Origin: an uncultured Eubacteriales bacterium
GTDB lineage: Bacteria > Bacillota > Clostridia > Christensenellales > Aristaeellaceae
DNA: 64,000 nucleotides
Direction: 5' to 3'
Assembly: GCA_902793605.1 (NCBI GenBank)
Contig: CADBEB010000008.1
Location: 1-64,000, forward strand
The position numbers and the translations under genes were made by a program. Of the stretch, positions 34,623 through 43,927 are shown piece after piece. Position 1 is the first letter of the stretch. Each line of letters starts with the position of its first letter. A model generated the notes under the pieces. It saw nothing but the letters and a program-made list of their open reading frames with translations, was not told the DNA's origin and made no database searches.

Positions 34623-36962
34623 ATGAATGCCAAGCAATTGATGAAGGATGCTGAGCAGCGCCTGATGACCGAATGCCACAAGGAACTTCCGCAGGCGACC
34701 GCCGCGGAACTCCACAACGCGCTTTCCGGCGCCGCCATGGACGCGCTTGCCCCCCTCTGGGCAAAAAAGGAAGCTGAGCGTTTCCCCCGCCGCCAGGCAG
34801 CTTACCTGTCCATGGAATTCCTGGTCGGCCGGCTGATCTATAACAACCTGTACTGTATGGGCCTGCTGGATGAAGTCCGGGACCTGCTGAAAGCAAAAGG
34901 CGTCGATATCGCGCTGCTGGAAGACGTTGAGGACGACGCTTTCGGTAACGGCGGCCTCGGCCGTCTGGCAGCCTGCTTCCTGGACAGCGCCGTCACCTGC
35001 AATGTGCCGCTGACCGGCTATGGCCTGCGTTTCCGCTACGGCCTGTTCAAACAGGACTTCGTGGACGGCCGCCAGGTCGAAGAACCGGATGACTGGTCAA
35101 AGTTCGGCGATCCATGGTCTATCCGCCGCCCGGATGAAGCCGTCGTCGTTCCCATGAAGACCGGCGATGTGCTCGCTGTTCCCTATGATATGCCGGTCGT
35201 CGGCTTCGGCGCGAAGAATATCGGCACGCTCCGTCTCTGGCAGACTGAAAGCCTCCATGAGATCGACTTTGCCCTCTTCAATTCCCAGAACTACCCGAAG
35301 GCTGCCGCAGACAAGAACAAGGCCGAGGATATCACCAAGTTCCTCTATCCCAACGACACCCGTCGGGAAGGCAAACAGCTGCGCGTCCGCCAGCAGTATG
35401 TTCTGGTCTCCGCGACCATGCAGGATATCCTGCGGGGATACCGGAAACGCCATGGCAGCGACTATTCCTTCTTTGCGAAGGAAGTAGCCGCCCAACTGAA
35501 TGATACCCATCCCACAATGGCAATCCCGGAACTGATCCGCCTGCTGGGCGAGGACGGGGTTCCCTTTGAACAGGCTTTCCTGATCGCACGGGACACCTTT
35601 GCTTATACCAACCATACCGTCATGCAGGAAGCCCTGGAAAAGTGGGACCTGAGCCTGCTCTCCTCCGTCTGCCCGCAGATCGTTTCCATCATCCGGAAGA
35701 TCGACGCCCGTTTCCGGAAAGAGATGAAGAAGCTCGGGAAAGAGATCACTCCTTCCCTGTGCATCGTCCTGGACGGACGGGTACATATGGCGGAGCTGGC
35801 CGTCTACGCGACCCACGCCACCAATGGCGTTGCCGCCCTGCACAGTGAAATCCTGAAGAACGATCTTTTTGCCGACTGGTATGCCATCTGGCCGGAACGC
35901 TTCCAGAACAAGACCAACGGCATCACCCAGCGCCGCTGGCTGGGTCTGTGCAATCCCGAACTCTGCAGGCTGATCACCGATCAGATCGGTCCGGGCTTTG
36001 AGACGGACCTGGACCTGCTGAAAAAGCTGGTCCCGAAGATCAACGCCTCCCTTTGCAACAAGTTCCGTACCGTGAAGAAAACAAAGAAGAAGCAGCTGGC
36101 CGCCGAGATCAGCCGCCGGGAGGGTGTCACCCTGGATCCGGACATGGTCTTTGACGTGCAGGTAAAGCGCCTGCATGAATACAAACGCCAGTTCATGAAC
36201 GCCCTGAGCATCCTCGCGATCTACGACCAGCTGAAACGCGGCCAGCTCAGGGATCTGCCGCCGGTCGCCTTCATCTTCGGCGCCAAGGCAGCACCGGGCT
36301 ATGACCGGGCCAAAGCGGTCATCCACTGGATCAACATGATCGCAGATAAGGTCAACAACGATCCGAAGACCAGGGACCGCCTGAAGGTCGTCTTCGTCCG
36401 GAACTATAACTGCTCCTGGGCGGAGAAGATCATCCCTGCCGCGGACATCTCCGAGCAGATCTCCCCTGCCGGAACGGAAGCATCCGGCACCGGCAACATG
36501 AAGCTCATGCTCAACGGTGCCGTAACCCTCGGCACCTTCGACGGGGCGAATGTGGAGATCGTCGAGGAGGCAGGCAGGGAGAACAATTATATCTTCGGCG
36601 CCACGGTGGAAGAACTGGAAAAGATCAAAGCCACCTATGACCCGAAGGCGATCTATAAGAAGAACGCCCTGCTCCGCCGGGCCCTGGACACCCTGACCGA
36701 CGGCACCTTCCCGGATGACGACGGCGCGCTGAAAGAACTGCACGACGCGATTCTCAAAGGTGCGTCCTGGCACAAGCCGGATCATTACTTTGTCATGAAG
36801 GATTTTGACAGTTACTACGAGGCCAAGCTGCAGGCTATCCGCGACGCGAAGCAGGACGAGAACGCCTTTGCCCGGAAGTGCCTGATGAACGTAGCCTGCG
36901 CCGGTAAGTTCTCCTCCGACCGGACCATCCGCCAGTACGCGAAGGAAATCTGGTCGGTCTGA
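34623..36962 (+). CDS. glgP: Glycogen/maltodextrin phosphorylase
   Basis: A 779-residue GT35 enzyme that cleaves terminal alpha-1,4-linked glucose with phosphate to glucose-1-phosphate. The pyridoxal-phosphate lysine is Lys627 in EASGTGNMKLMLNGA. Other family segments are LSMEFLVGRLIYNN, GNGGLGRLAACFLDS and VAAQLNDTHPTMAIPEL. It begins 17 bases after malQ with GGAGG upstream and ends three bases before the convergent NuoL-like gene, with no obvious terminator between. MalQ generates longer chains that GlgP shortens, so co-expression makes biochemical sense. Confidence 0.97.
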   Translation: MNAKQLMKDAEQRLMTECHKELPQATAAELHNALSGAAMDALAPLWAKKEAERFPRRQAAYLSMEFLVGRLIYNNLYCMGLLDEVRDLLKAKGVDIALLEDVEDDAFGNGGLGRLAACFLDSAVTCNVPLTGYGLRFRYGLFKQDFVDGRQVEEPDDWSKFGDPWSIRRPDEAVVVPMKTGDVLAVPYDMPVVGFGAKNIGTLRLWQTESLHEIDFALFNSQNYPKAAADKNKAEDITKFLYPNDTRREGKQLRVRQQYVLVSATMQDILRGYRKRHGSDYSFFAKEVAAQLNDTHPTMAIPELIRLLGEDGVPFEQAFLIARDTFAYTNHTVMQEALEKWDLSLLSSVCPQIVSIIRKIDARFRKEMKKLGKEITPSLCIVLDGRVHMAELAVYATHATNGVAALHSEILKNDLFADWYAIWPERFQNKTNGITQRRWLGLCNPELCRLITDQIGPGFETDLDLLKKLVPKINASLCNKFRTVKKTKKKQLAAEISRREGVTLDPDMVFDVQVKRLHEYKRQFMNALSILAIYDQLKRGQLRDLPPVAFIFGAKAAPGYDRAKAVIHWINMIADKVNNDPKTRDRLKVVFVRNYNCSWAEKIIPAADISEQISPAGTEASGTGNMKLMLNGAVTLGTFDGANVEIVEEAGRENNYIFGATVEELEKIKATYDPKAIYKKNALLRRALDTLTDGTFPDDDGALKELHDAILKGASWHKPDHYFVMKDFDSYYEAKLQAIRDAKQDENAFARKCLMNVACAGKFSSDRTIRQYAKEIWSV

Positions 36963-36965
36963 CCT

Positions 36966-39107
36966 CTACCAGGAGACCAGCGCAAGGACGATCAACGCGA
37001 ATACCAGGATGATCCCGATGCACAGCATCATCATCGCAAAAGAGAAATTGTCCGTTACCCTGGAAAGCGCCATCACAGTAGCACGATAGGCAGGTTTCAG
37101 CCGCGGCTCGCGCAGGACCATGTCTTCTGTCTTCCGTTTTTCCTCACGCAGCACTGTACGGCGCAGCAAGAGGGTAAGTCTGTCAAGGCTCCCCTCCAGA
37201 ACGCGGCCGATTGCTGACCCGATTAGCACGGCCGCTTTTGTTATCCTGCGGGTTACCGTGTTTTCACCCATCGCCTGGCTGATGGCAGATCCCGTCCAGA
37301 CAGTCGCTCTGGAAATCTGCCGGATCGCCAGGTTTTCTCCCATCAGGCGGCTCAGTCCGATCGGAATCGCCATCGGGAACCGCTTCAGCAGAAGATTCTC
37401 CCCAAGCAGCCGCGCGGGAAGGCTGAACACAGCGGGCAGCCATCTCAGCAGCAACGGGCGGTAGAATTGATCTTCCAGATCAAACTTGCCTGTAATATTC
37501 AGCTTTTTCTTCAGCAGGACCGGCCGGATAAAGCCGAGATACACCACCAGCCCGACGGACAGTGAGATCAGGGCTCCTTTCAGGTTTTCCCAGGCAAAAG
37601 CTTCCAGATGAACAGCATGCTCTCCGCTCATCACAGCGCCCAGTTTCAGGGCGAATTCCGGCAGTCCCATCACGGGCAGAAATACGGCAGAACAGATCAG
37701 GACACCTGCGGACAGAGGCGTCAGATAAGGTTTTTCCCGGTCATAGGATGCCTGGACCGCCGGATCTGTATTGCGCTCAACAAACACGCAGAAGAACAGG
37801 CGCAGCATATAGGCAAAAGTCAGCCCGCCGGAGAACAGGAACAGGATTTCCGCGATACGGAGCAATCCGGCTCCTTCCACGCCCGCGGAGATCAGATGCG
37901 CGAGCCCTTCGTGCAGCAGCGTCTTCGACAGATAACCGTTCAGTCCGGGGACACCGCCGATCCCGATCACACCTGCCGCAAAACAGATCTTAAGCAGCGG
38001 TTTGTTTCTTCCCCATCCGCGGATATCGTCCAGCCGGAGTTTATGCAGGTTCATCGCGACAGCGCCTGCGCTCAGGAACAGGAGCAGCTTCAGCAGCGAG
38101 TGATTCACCATATGCAGCAGCGCGCCGGTCAGCGCGAGCCCGGAAGCATGCGTTTCCCCGTATGAATTCGCCAGGATCATCGCGGCCAGGCCTGTCAGGA
38201 TAAACCCGATCTGGGACATGGATGAGCATGCAAGCGTACGCTTTAGGTTTTCCGAAAAGACTGCCAATACTGCTCCAAGCACCATGGTGATCACTGCCAG
38301 AATCAGAAGAATCAGGCCAAAAACCCGGTCTCCGAAGAGGGCATGCAGCGTCAGCTGCAGGATCCCGAACACTCCGACCTTCGTCAGCATGCCGGACAGC
38401 AGCGCGGATGCCGGGGCAGGCGCAACCGGATGGGCTTTGGGCAGCCAGATGTGGAGCGGAAACATACCCGCTTTCGCGCCGAAGCCGAGAAGAATGCATA
38501 CACCTGCCGCAATCGCCCTTCGGCGGGATAATCCGGCAACCGCATTATTCAGTTCACTGAAGAACAGTGTTCCGGTCGCATCCCGCAAAAGCCAGATCCC
38601 CATCAGCAGGATCAGGCCTCCGATGACTGCGACCGCCAGATAAGTCTTTGCCGCGCAGATCGCGTCTTCTTCCCTCTCCTGCGCGACCCACGGGAAAGAA
38701 CTCAGGGAGAGCATCTCAAAAAAGCAGAACGCGGTCAGGAAATCCGCGGAGAGAAACAGTCCCTCTGTCGCCCCGAGGGTGATCAATACAAAGAACCAGT
38801 AACCTGCGATCCCTTCCCGCTCATGCTTGAAATACTGCCGGCCAAAGAGTGTCGTAAAACACCAGAGCAGCGCAGCCAGCAGGCAATAGACCAGCCGGAA
38901 GCCATCCGCCCGGAAATGCAGGCCGCCTGGAAGAACAGCCGCCAGATCAAGCGGATCATGATACTTCCAGAGTAAAACTGCGAGCAGCAATTCCACCGCG
39001 GTAACCACTGAAGCCGCGATCTCAACCGCTTCATTCCGCTTTCGGCCGATCATCCAGACGATCGGTGCCGCAAGCATCGGGAAAAAGATCAGGCATGCAA
39101 TCAACAT
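36966..39107 (-). CDS. NuoL/MrpA-type antiporter subunit with C-terminal lateral-helix repeats
   Basis: A 713-residue membrane protein, the last gene of the Mrp-like cluster. About 14 transmembrane helices (1-530) carry the proton-path residues of the family: Glu131 (FEMLSLSSFP), Lys212 (GAKAGMFPLH), Lys243 (LTKVG) and Lys395 (GYLSKTLL). Residues about 540-670 are a charged, amphipathic region built from tandem 24-residue units (588-611 and 612-635, with degraded copies on either side), each starting MGEN. A final helix (about 690-712) anchors the end. This layout, helices-amphipathic arm-last helix, is that of NuoL, whose lateral helix runs along the antiporter subunits. Confidence 0.88.
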   Translation of the reverse strand: MLIACLIFFPMLAAPIVWMIGRKRNEAVEIAASVVTAVELLLAVLLWKYHDPLDLAAVLPGGLHFRADGFRLVYCLLAALLWCFTTLFGRQYFKHEREGIAGYWFFVLITLGATEGLFLSADFLTAFCFFEMLSLSSFPWVAQEREEDAICAAKTYLAVAVIGGLILLMGIWLLRDATGTLFFSELNNAVAGLSRRRAIAAGVCILLGFGAKAGMFPLHIWLPKAHPVAPAPASALLSGMLTKVGVFGILQLTLHALFGDRVFGLILLILAVITMVLGAVLAVFSENLKRTLACSSMSQIGFILTGLAAMILANSYGETHASGLALTGALLHMVNHSLLKLLLFLSAGAVAMNLHKLRLDDIRGWGRNKPLLKICFAAGVIGIGGVPGLNGYLSKTLLHEGLAHLISAGVEGAGLLRIAEILFLFSGGLTFAYMLRLFFCVFVERNTDPAVQASYDREKPYLTPLSAGVLICSAVFLPVMGLPEFALKLGAVMSGEHAVHLEAFAWENLKGALISLSVGLVVYLGFIRPVLLKKKLNITGKFDLEDQFYRPLLLRWLPAVFSLPARLLGENLLLKRFPMAIPIGLSRLMGENLAIRQISRATVWTGSAISQAMGENTVTRRITKAAVLIGSAIGRVLEGSLDRLTLLLRRTVLREEKRKTEDMVLREPRLKPAYRATVMALSRVTDNFSFAMMMLCIGIILVFALIVLALVSW

Positions 39108-39121
39108 CGTTCATTCCGCCT

Positions 39122-40585
39122 CTAATATAAACCGTTCGCGATTCCTGTCAGCCATCCGATCACCGGTTTCTGGCAAATCCCGAAAACCAGATTGGCCAGT
39201 GTGAAGATGCAGATCGGCATCAGCATCCGCCAGTCTGCTTCGGATACCCCGGCAATCTTCGGCGATCCTTCTTTCCGGACCGGGAAATAGGCACGAACAC
39301 TGACGCTCAGCGTATAGATCGCACAGAAAAACGCCGCCAGTAAAAGAGCTCCTGCGCCAAACCATGCCGCCGGTGTCCCGAGTTCCGTACCCGCCTGCAA
39401 AAGAAGCCATTTTGATACGAACCCGCTCAGCGGGGGAATACCGCTGAGGCTTAATGCCCCGATCGTATAGCAGGCGAAAGTGACCGGCATTTTTCTTCCC
39501 ATGCCGTCCAGCTCATAGATGTATTCTTCACCCGAAACACAGATCACAGCGCCGGCGCACAGGAACAGGGAGATCTTGATCACGCTGTGGAACAGCATAT
39601 GGGCAATGCCGCCCAGCAGTCCGGCCGGCGTCATCAGTACAGCGCCGAAGATCATGTAGGAAAGATTGCTCATCGTGGAAAAGGCCAGTCTTCGCTTGAA
39701 TTTTCGCTGTCTCAGCGCCAGTGCCGCACCAATGACCATGGAGCATCCCGCGGTGATGACACATACATCCCGCACCCATGTCCCCGCCAGCATGCCCGGT
39801 CCGAACGTATACCAGGCGAGCCGGGTCACACTAAACATACCGGTATTCACCACCGCAACCGCGTGCAGCAGGGCCGTCACCGGCGTCGGCGCAACAGAGG
39901 CCGTCGGAAGCCATGGATAAAGCGGAAAGAGGGCAGCCTTTGTACCGAAGCCGAAAAAGCCCAGGAGGAAAGCGATTCGCATCAATTCAGGCGCGAAGCG
40001 GTTCATGGGTGTGCCGCCATAGGTGAAATCACCCCCGCCGCTCAATGTCACGAGCACAACGGGTACCAGGGCCAGTGCCGCGCCTCCCAGGCAGTATCTG
40101 AGGTATCGCTGGCCGGCGAACAGGCTGTCCCCGTCTTCCTTATGGGTCACAAGCGGGAGCGTCACCAGCGTCAGCATCTCATAAAACACATACAGTGTCA
40201 CGACATTCGCTGAAAAAGCGGCGCCCAGCGTCACACCGTAAGTCATCAGGAAAAAATCGAAAAACCTGTCCTGACGTTCTTCCCGCTCCATATAGCTGAA
40301 AGCGTAAAGCATCACCGCCGGCCAAAGTGCAGACAGCATTCCCGCAAACAGGACAGCAAAACCGTCAATCCGGAACGCGATCGAAAAGTCGTCAATGAAA
40401 GAGTATACCTTAGCGGTTTCCCGTCCCGCAAGGCTGAGCAGGACAACTGTCAGGACGCTCGTCAGGACGGTCAGCAACATCAAAACCCTGTTGCGGCGGC
40501 CGGCATTCCTGACAGGATGTGCGAGCAGCGCAAACCCTCCCGCGATCGGCAGCAGCACAGGCATCAGAAGTAGAATCGGTGACAT
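39122..40585 (-). CDS. MrpD/NuoM-type antiporter subunit lacking the TM8 lysine
   Basis: A 487-residue membrane protein with about 14 helices. It keeps Glu136 (YEMLTLVTLP) and Lys216 (GTKAALFPLYPWLP), the TM5/TM7 pair of the family. At the TM8 position where the two MrpD paralogues and the NuoL-like subunit have lysine, it has Asn247 (VVNTGMF). The protein may therefore have altered ion coupling or a structural role. It starts two bases before the stop of the upstream paralogue on the coding strand (gap of one base) and is followed after 14 bases by the NuoL-like gene. Confidence 0.88.
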   Translation of the reverse strand: MSPILLLMPVLLPIAGGFALLAHPVRNAGRRNRVLMLLTVLTSVLTVVLLSLAGRETAKVYSFIDDFSIAFRIDGFAVLFAGMLSALWPAVMLYAFSYMEREERQDRFFDFFLMTYGVTLGAAFSANVVTLYVFYEMLTLVTLPLVTHKEDGDSLFAGQRYLRYCLGGAALALVPVVLVTLSGGGDFTYGGTPMNRFAPELMRIAFLLGFFGFGTKAALFPLYPWLPTASVAPTPVTALLHAVAVVNTGMFSVTRLAWYTFGPGMLAGTWVRDVCVITAGCSMVIGAALALRQRKFKRRLAFSTMSNLSYMIFGAVLMTPAGLLGGIAHMLFHSVIKISLFLCAGAVICVSGEEYIYELDGMGRKMPVTFACYTIGALSLSGIPPLSGFVSKWLLLQAGTELGTPAAWFGAGALLLAAFFCAIYTLSVSVRAYFPVRKEGSPKIAGVSEADWRMLMPICIFTLANLVFGICQKPVIGWLTGIANGLY

Positions 40586-40586
40586 C

Positions 40587-42020
40587 TTACCAGCCTCCGA
40601 TCAGGGTGTAGCCGAACAAACCCGCCACCAGCGTACCGCAGCACAGGATCAGCATCGGCACCGTCATCAGCGGTGATATCTTTTCCCGTTTCAATTCTTC
40701 TCCCGGTATCCCCGTCGGGAAGAAACCCTCCACCACGACCGGCAGGAGATAGCCGGCTGTCAGCAGCGCGCTGAGAAGCAGAATGGCCGGAGCAAGATAG
40801 GAAAACGGTGCCGGAGCTGAATCCAGGGCTGTAACCGCGATCTGCCATTTGCTCGCGAATCCGCCGAAGGGCGGAATGCCGACAAGGGATAAAGAAGCCA
40901 GCGTGAAGCCCCAGAGGACCAGCGGGACCCGTTTCCCGACACCTTTGAGTTTCTCTACTTCCCCGCTTCCAAACATATGGAGGAATACACCCGCGCAAAG
41001 GAACAGCGCGCCTTTCGCGCAGGCATGCTGCATCGCGTGCAGCAGGGCGCCCTGCAGGCCGCCCTCACAGAGCAGGGAAAGCGCCAGCATAATGTAGGAC
41101 AGCTGGCTGACCGTTGAATAAGCCAGCCGCTTTTTCAGAATCTTTTCCCGCCAGGCCATCATGGATCCCATGAACACGGTAGCCATCGCAAGACACATCC
41201 ATGCCACCTGCACCCAGCTTCCGCGCAGCAGATCCGGTCCCGCGGAGAAGTATACCAGTCGGATAACCGCCAGGATACCGGCCTTCGCGATCAGGCCGGA
41301 CAGCAGTGCCGATGCCGGTGCCGGCGCCACAGGGTGTGCCGTTGGCAGCCATCCGTGCAGCGGATACATACCTGCTTTTGCGCCGAAACCGACAATCCCC
41401 AGGAACACAGCGGCCAGTACCAGCCCTTCATGTCCGGCGACCGCCGATGTATCCAGGGTTCCGCCGAAGACAAACGCCTTTCCTCCGTACGGAACCAGCA
41501 CGATAACGGCAAACAGGCCCAGCAGCGCGCCTCCGATTGAATAAAACAGATATTTCTGGGCCGCTGCAACTGACTCTTTTGTCCGGTCATGAAGCACCAG
41601 CGGCATGCTGGTAAGTGTTGCCATCTCAAAGCAAAGATAAAGACTCACCAGATTCTCCGCCATGCAGGTTGCAAGGATCGCTCCGAAGGAGACAAACCAG
41701 AAAACAAAAAACTGCTGCGGCCGTTCATCATGTTCCAGATAACCAAGGGCATAGATTCCCGCCGCAGTATAAAGAACCATGGTGAGGATCATAAAGAACT
41801 TCCCCATCGCATCCACGGAAAAAGCCAGCGACACCGTATCTGTCAGTGAAAACAGTGATATGCTTCCGCCCTTCAGCGCAACGGTCAGCCCCAGGCCGTC
41901 CGTTATCGCCAAAGCGATCCAGACGAACAGCCTGTAGCGCTGCTTCGGCATCGGTACCTTTGCCATCAGGATTCCCGCTGCGATCGGAAACAGAATCGTC
42001 AGTAACAGCATCTTGCACAT
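40587..42020 (-). CDS. MrpD/NuoN-type antiporter subunit
   Basis: A 477-residue membrane protein of the proton-translocating NADH dehydrogenase/Mrp antiporter family. Key residues are Glu132 (FEMATLTSMP), Lys215 (GAKAGMYPLHGWLP) and Lys246 (LIAKAG). About 14 helices are expected. It is one of three tandem MrpD-like paralogues (42027-43544, 40587-42020, 39122-40585) that share this core but are well diverged, so they are not recent copies. Short gaps of six and one bases on either side support one transcript. Confidence 0.88.
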   Translation of the reverse strand: MCKMLLLTILFPIAAGILMAKVPMPKQRYRLFVWIALAITDGLGLTVALKGGSISLFSLTDTVSLAFSVDAMGKFFMILTMVLYTAAGIYALGYLEHDERPQQFFVFWFVSFGAILATCMAENLVSLYLCFEMATLTSMPLVLHDRTKESVAAAQKYLFYSIGGALLGLFAVIVLVPYGGKAFVFGGTLDTSAVAGHEGLVLAAVFLGIVGFGAKAGMYPLHGWLPTAHPVAPAPASALLSGLIAKAGILAVIRLVYFSAGPDLLRGSWVQVAWMCLAMATVFMGSMMAWREKILKKRLAYSTVSQLSYIMLALSLLCEGGLQGALLHAMQHACAKGALFLCAGVFLHMFGSGEVEKLKGVGKRVPLVLWGFTLASLSLVGIPPFGGFASKWQIAVTALDSAPAPFSYLAPAILLLSALLTAGYLLPVVVEGFFPTGIPGEELKREKISPLMTVPMLILCCGTLVAGLFGYTLIGGW

Positions 42021-42026
42021 CTCCTC

Positions 42027-43544
42027 TTATTGAAACATCGACAAACCCTGCCGGATCATATTCACCGAAACCGGCGCGAATAAACCGAGAAACAGATTCC
42101 CGAGAACCAGGATAACAGACGCGGCATAATAGGTTGCTGAGCCACAGGGCACCTTTCCTGAAGTCACGGATCCGGCTTCCGTTTCAGCCGGGTCCTTCCT
42201 GTCTGCGTAGATCAGGACCACCGTGCGGATGAAGTACATTGCGTTCAGTACGCTGCTGATCCCGAGCACCGCCATAACACCCGCGAACACTGCCGGATTG
42301 CCGTATTCCGCCGCGGAAACAGCCATAAACAGTTTCACGGAAAAGCCTGCGAAAAACGGAATGCCGACCATGGACAAAGCGGCTGCTGTAAAGAACACCC
42401 CGGCATTCTTTGCTCTTTTCCCGCTGCCTCTCAGCTTCTCAAACAGCAGACTCTCCCCGGAAACAGCCGCCAGCCGCGGCGTCGTGATGAACAGAAGCGA
42501 CTTCGTTACCGCGTGAACCAGGATCTGGAAGAGCGCGACCGTGTATCCGGCCGTCCCGCCGATCCCGATCCCAAGGTATATGTATCCGATCTGCGCTGCG
42601 GATGAATAAGCCGCCATCCGGTTGATATTCCTGGCACGGATAGCGGTGACCGATCCGGCAACCATTCCGGCCATCCCAAGCACCGCCAGCACCCAGCGAA
42701 GCGGAAGATCCTTCCATATCTCATCACCGACCACCCGCAGGAAGATTTTCAGCAGGAGGAAAATATACCCTTTCGAAACCAGTGAGCTCAGGATGGCCGC
42801 TCCCGTCGGGGTGGAACTGCCGTAAGTGTCCGGCATCCAGAAATACGAGGGAAAAAGGCCGCTCTTTATTCCTAGCCCGATCGTCATCACAGCCAGTGTA
42901 AAGATCAGCGGAACCTTTCCTCCCTCCGCGGCGATCTCCGTGATTGCCTCGTGCGCCGGAACCATCAGCAGGTGGCCGGTCAGGGCATACATCAACACGA
43001 CCCCCAGCAGGAACAGACCGGAGCCAAGCAGGTTCATCACCATGTATCGTACTGCCGCGAGTGTCGTCCGGCCCGTTTCCCTTGCTGCGATCAGTCCGCA
43101 TGAGGACAGCGTCAGGATCTCCACAAACACATAACCGGTAAACATATCGTTGGTCCAGACCAATGCCATCAGCGCGGATGTCATCAGATTGACCAGCGTA
43201 TAGAACAGGTTCTGCTTGCTTCCGTCCACATCGATGCGGACATAATCCTGACCGCCGAGCACACAGCAGATCAGCACAGCGGAAAATGCCGTTGCCATCA
43301 GCGCTTCCAGCGCTCCGCCGCGCAGTTCATTCCCCCACGGAGCCGGGAATTCACCCAGGACATAGGTAAACGGTTTTCCCGTATTCAGCGTGAATGCCAG
43401 CACCGCCGTGCTCATTGCCAGCACAGCGATCTCTGTCCCGAAAGTCAGTCTTCGGGCCTGCTTCGGAGAGATCAGTGTGCACAGCACACAGGAGATCATG
43501 CACAACAGGATCGAAAGCAGAGGAAAATTGCAGACAAAATCCAT
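42027..43544 (-). CDS. mrpD: MrpD-type antiporter subunit
   Basis: A 505-residue membrane protein with about 14 helices, directly after mrpC as in canonical Mrp operons, which makes it the best MrpD counterpart. Family residues are Glu142 (VEILTLSSCG), Lys227 (GIKSGLFPSYFWMP) and Lys258 (LVSKGY). Gap to mrpC is two bases. In the complex it would form one of the cation/proton channels. It could also be called NuoN-like. Confidence 0.9.
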   Translation of the reverse strand: MDFVCNFPLLSILLCMISCVLCTLISPKQARRLTFGTEIAVLAMSTAVLAFTLNTGKPFTYVLGEFPAPWGNELRGGALEALMATAFSAVLICCVLGGQDYVRIDVDGSKQNLFYTLVNLMTSALMALVWTNDMFTGYVFVEILTLSSCGLIAARETGRTTLAAVRYMVMNLLGSGLFLLGVVLMYALTGHLLMVPAHEAITEIAAEGGKVPLIFTLAVMTIGLGIKSGLFPSYFWMPDTYGSSTPTGAAILSSLVSKGYIFLLLKIFLRVVGDEIWKDLPLRWVLAVLGMAGMVAGSVTAIRARNINRMAAYSSAAQIGYIYLGIGIGGTAGYTVALFQILVHAVTKSLLFITTPRLAAVSGESLLFEKLRGSGKRAKNAGVFFTAAALSMVGIPFFAGFSVKLFMAVSAAEYGNPAVFAGVMAVLGISSVLNAMYFIRTVVLIYADRKDPAETEAGSVTSGKVPCGSATYYAASVILVLGNLFLGLFAPVSVNMIRQGLSMFQ

Positions 43545-43546
43545 AG

Positions 43547-43927
43547 TCAGCGGTCCTCCAGCTTGTGCTTCGACAACGCATAGATCGCGTCAATATCCAG
43601 CGTATGATAACGTCTGTAAAGCCGAACAGACAGCGACAGCATGACGGCCGTAACGGAAACTGAAACGACGATGCCCGTCAGCACAAGCCCTGCCGGAACG
43701 GGATTAACGTAGTCCGTCCCCTGCGCGGGCAAAGCGGTCAGGATCGGTGCCTTACGGCCTGAAATGTAGCCCATGCTGGCAAGAAACAGAAAACATCCGG
43801 TATCCATGATGTTCATACCGATCAGTTTCATGATCAGGTTCCTTCTGAACAGCAGCATGCCCAGACCTGCAACAAAGAGGATAACCGCTACAGCTTCCTC
43901 ATAATTGTTGAGTATACCCTTAATCAT
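43547..43927 (-). CDS. mrpC: Mrp antiporter subunit C (NuoK/MbhG-like)
   Basis: A 126-residue protein with three transmembrane helices homologous to NuoK. Recognisable parts are VAGLGMLLFRRNLIMKLIGM, NVNPVP-like VNPVPAGLVLTGIVVSVS and a charged C-tail. NuoK-like subunits link the MrpA/B region to MrpD. It overlaps the upstream MbhE/MrpB fusion by eight bases, indicating translational coupling. Confidence 0.92.
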   Translation of the reverse strand: MIKGILNNYEEAVAVILFVAGLGMLLFRRNLIMKLIGMNIMDTGCFLFLASMGYISGRKAPILTALPAQGTDYVNPVPAGLVLTGIVVSVSVTAVMLSLSVRLYRRYHTLDIDAIYALSKHKLEDR

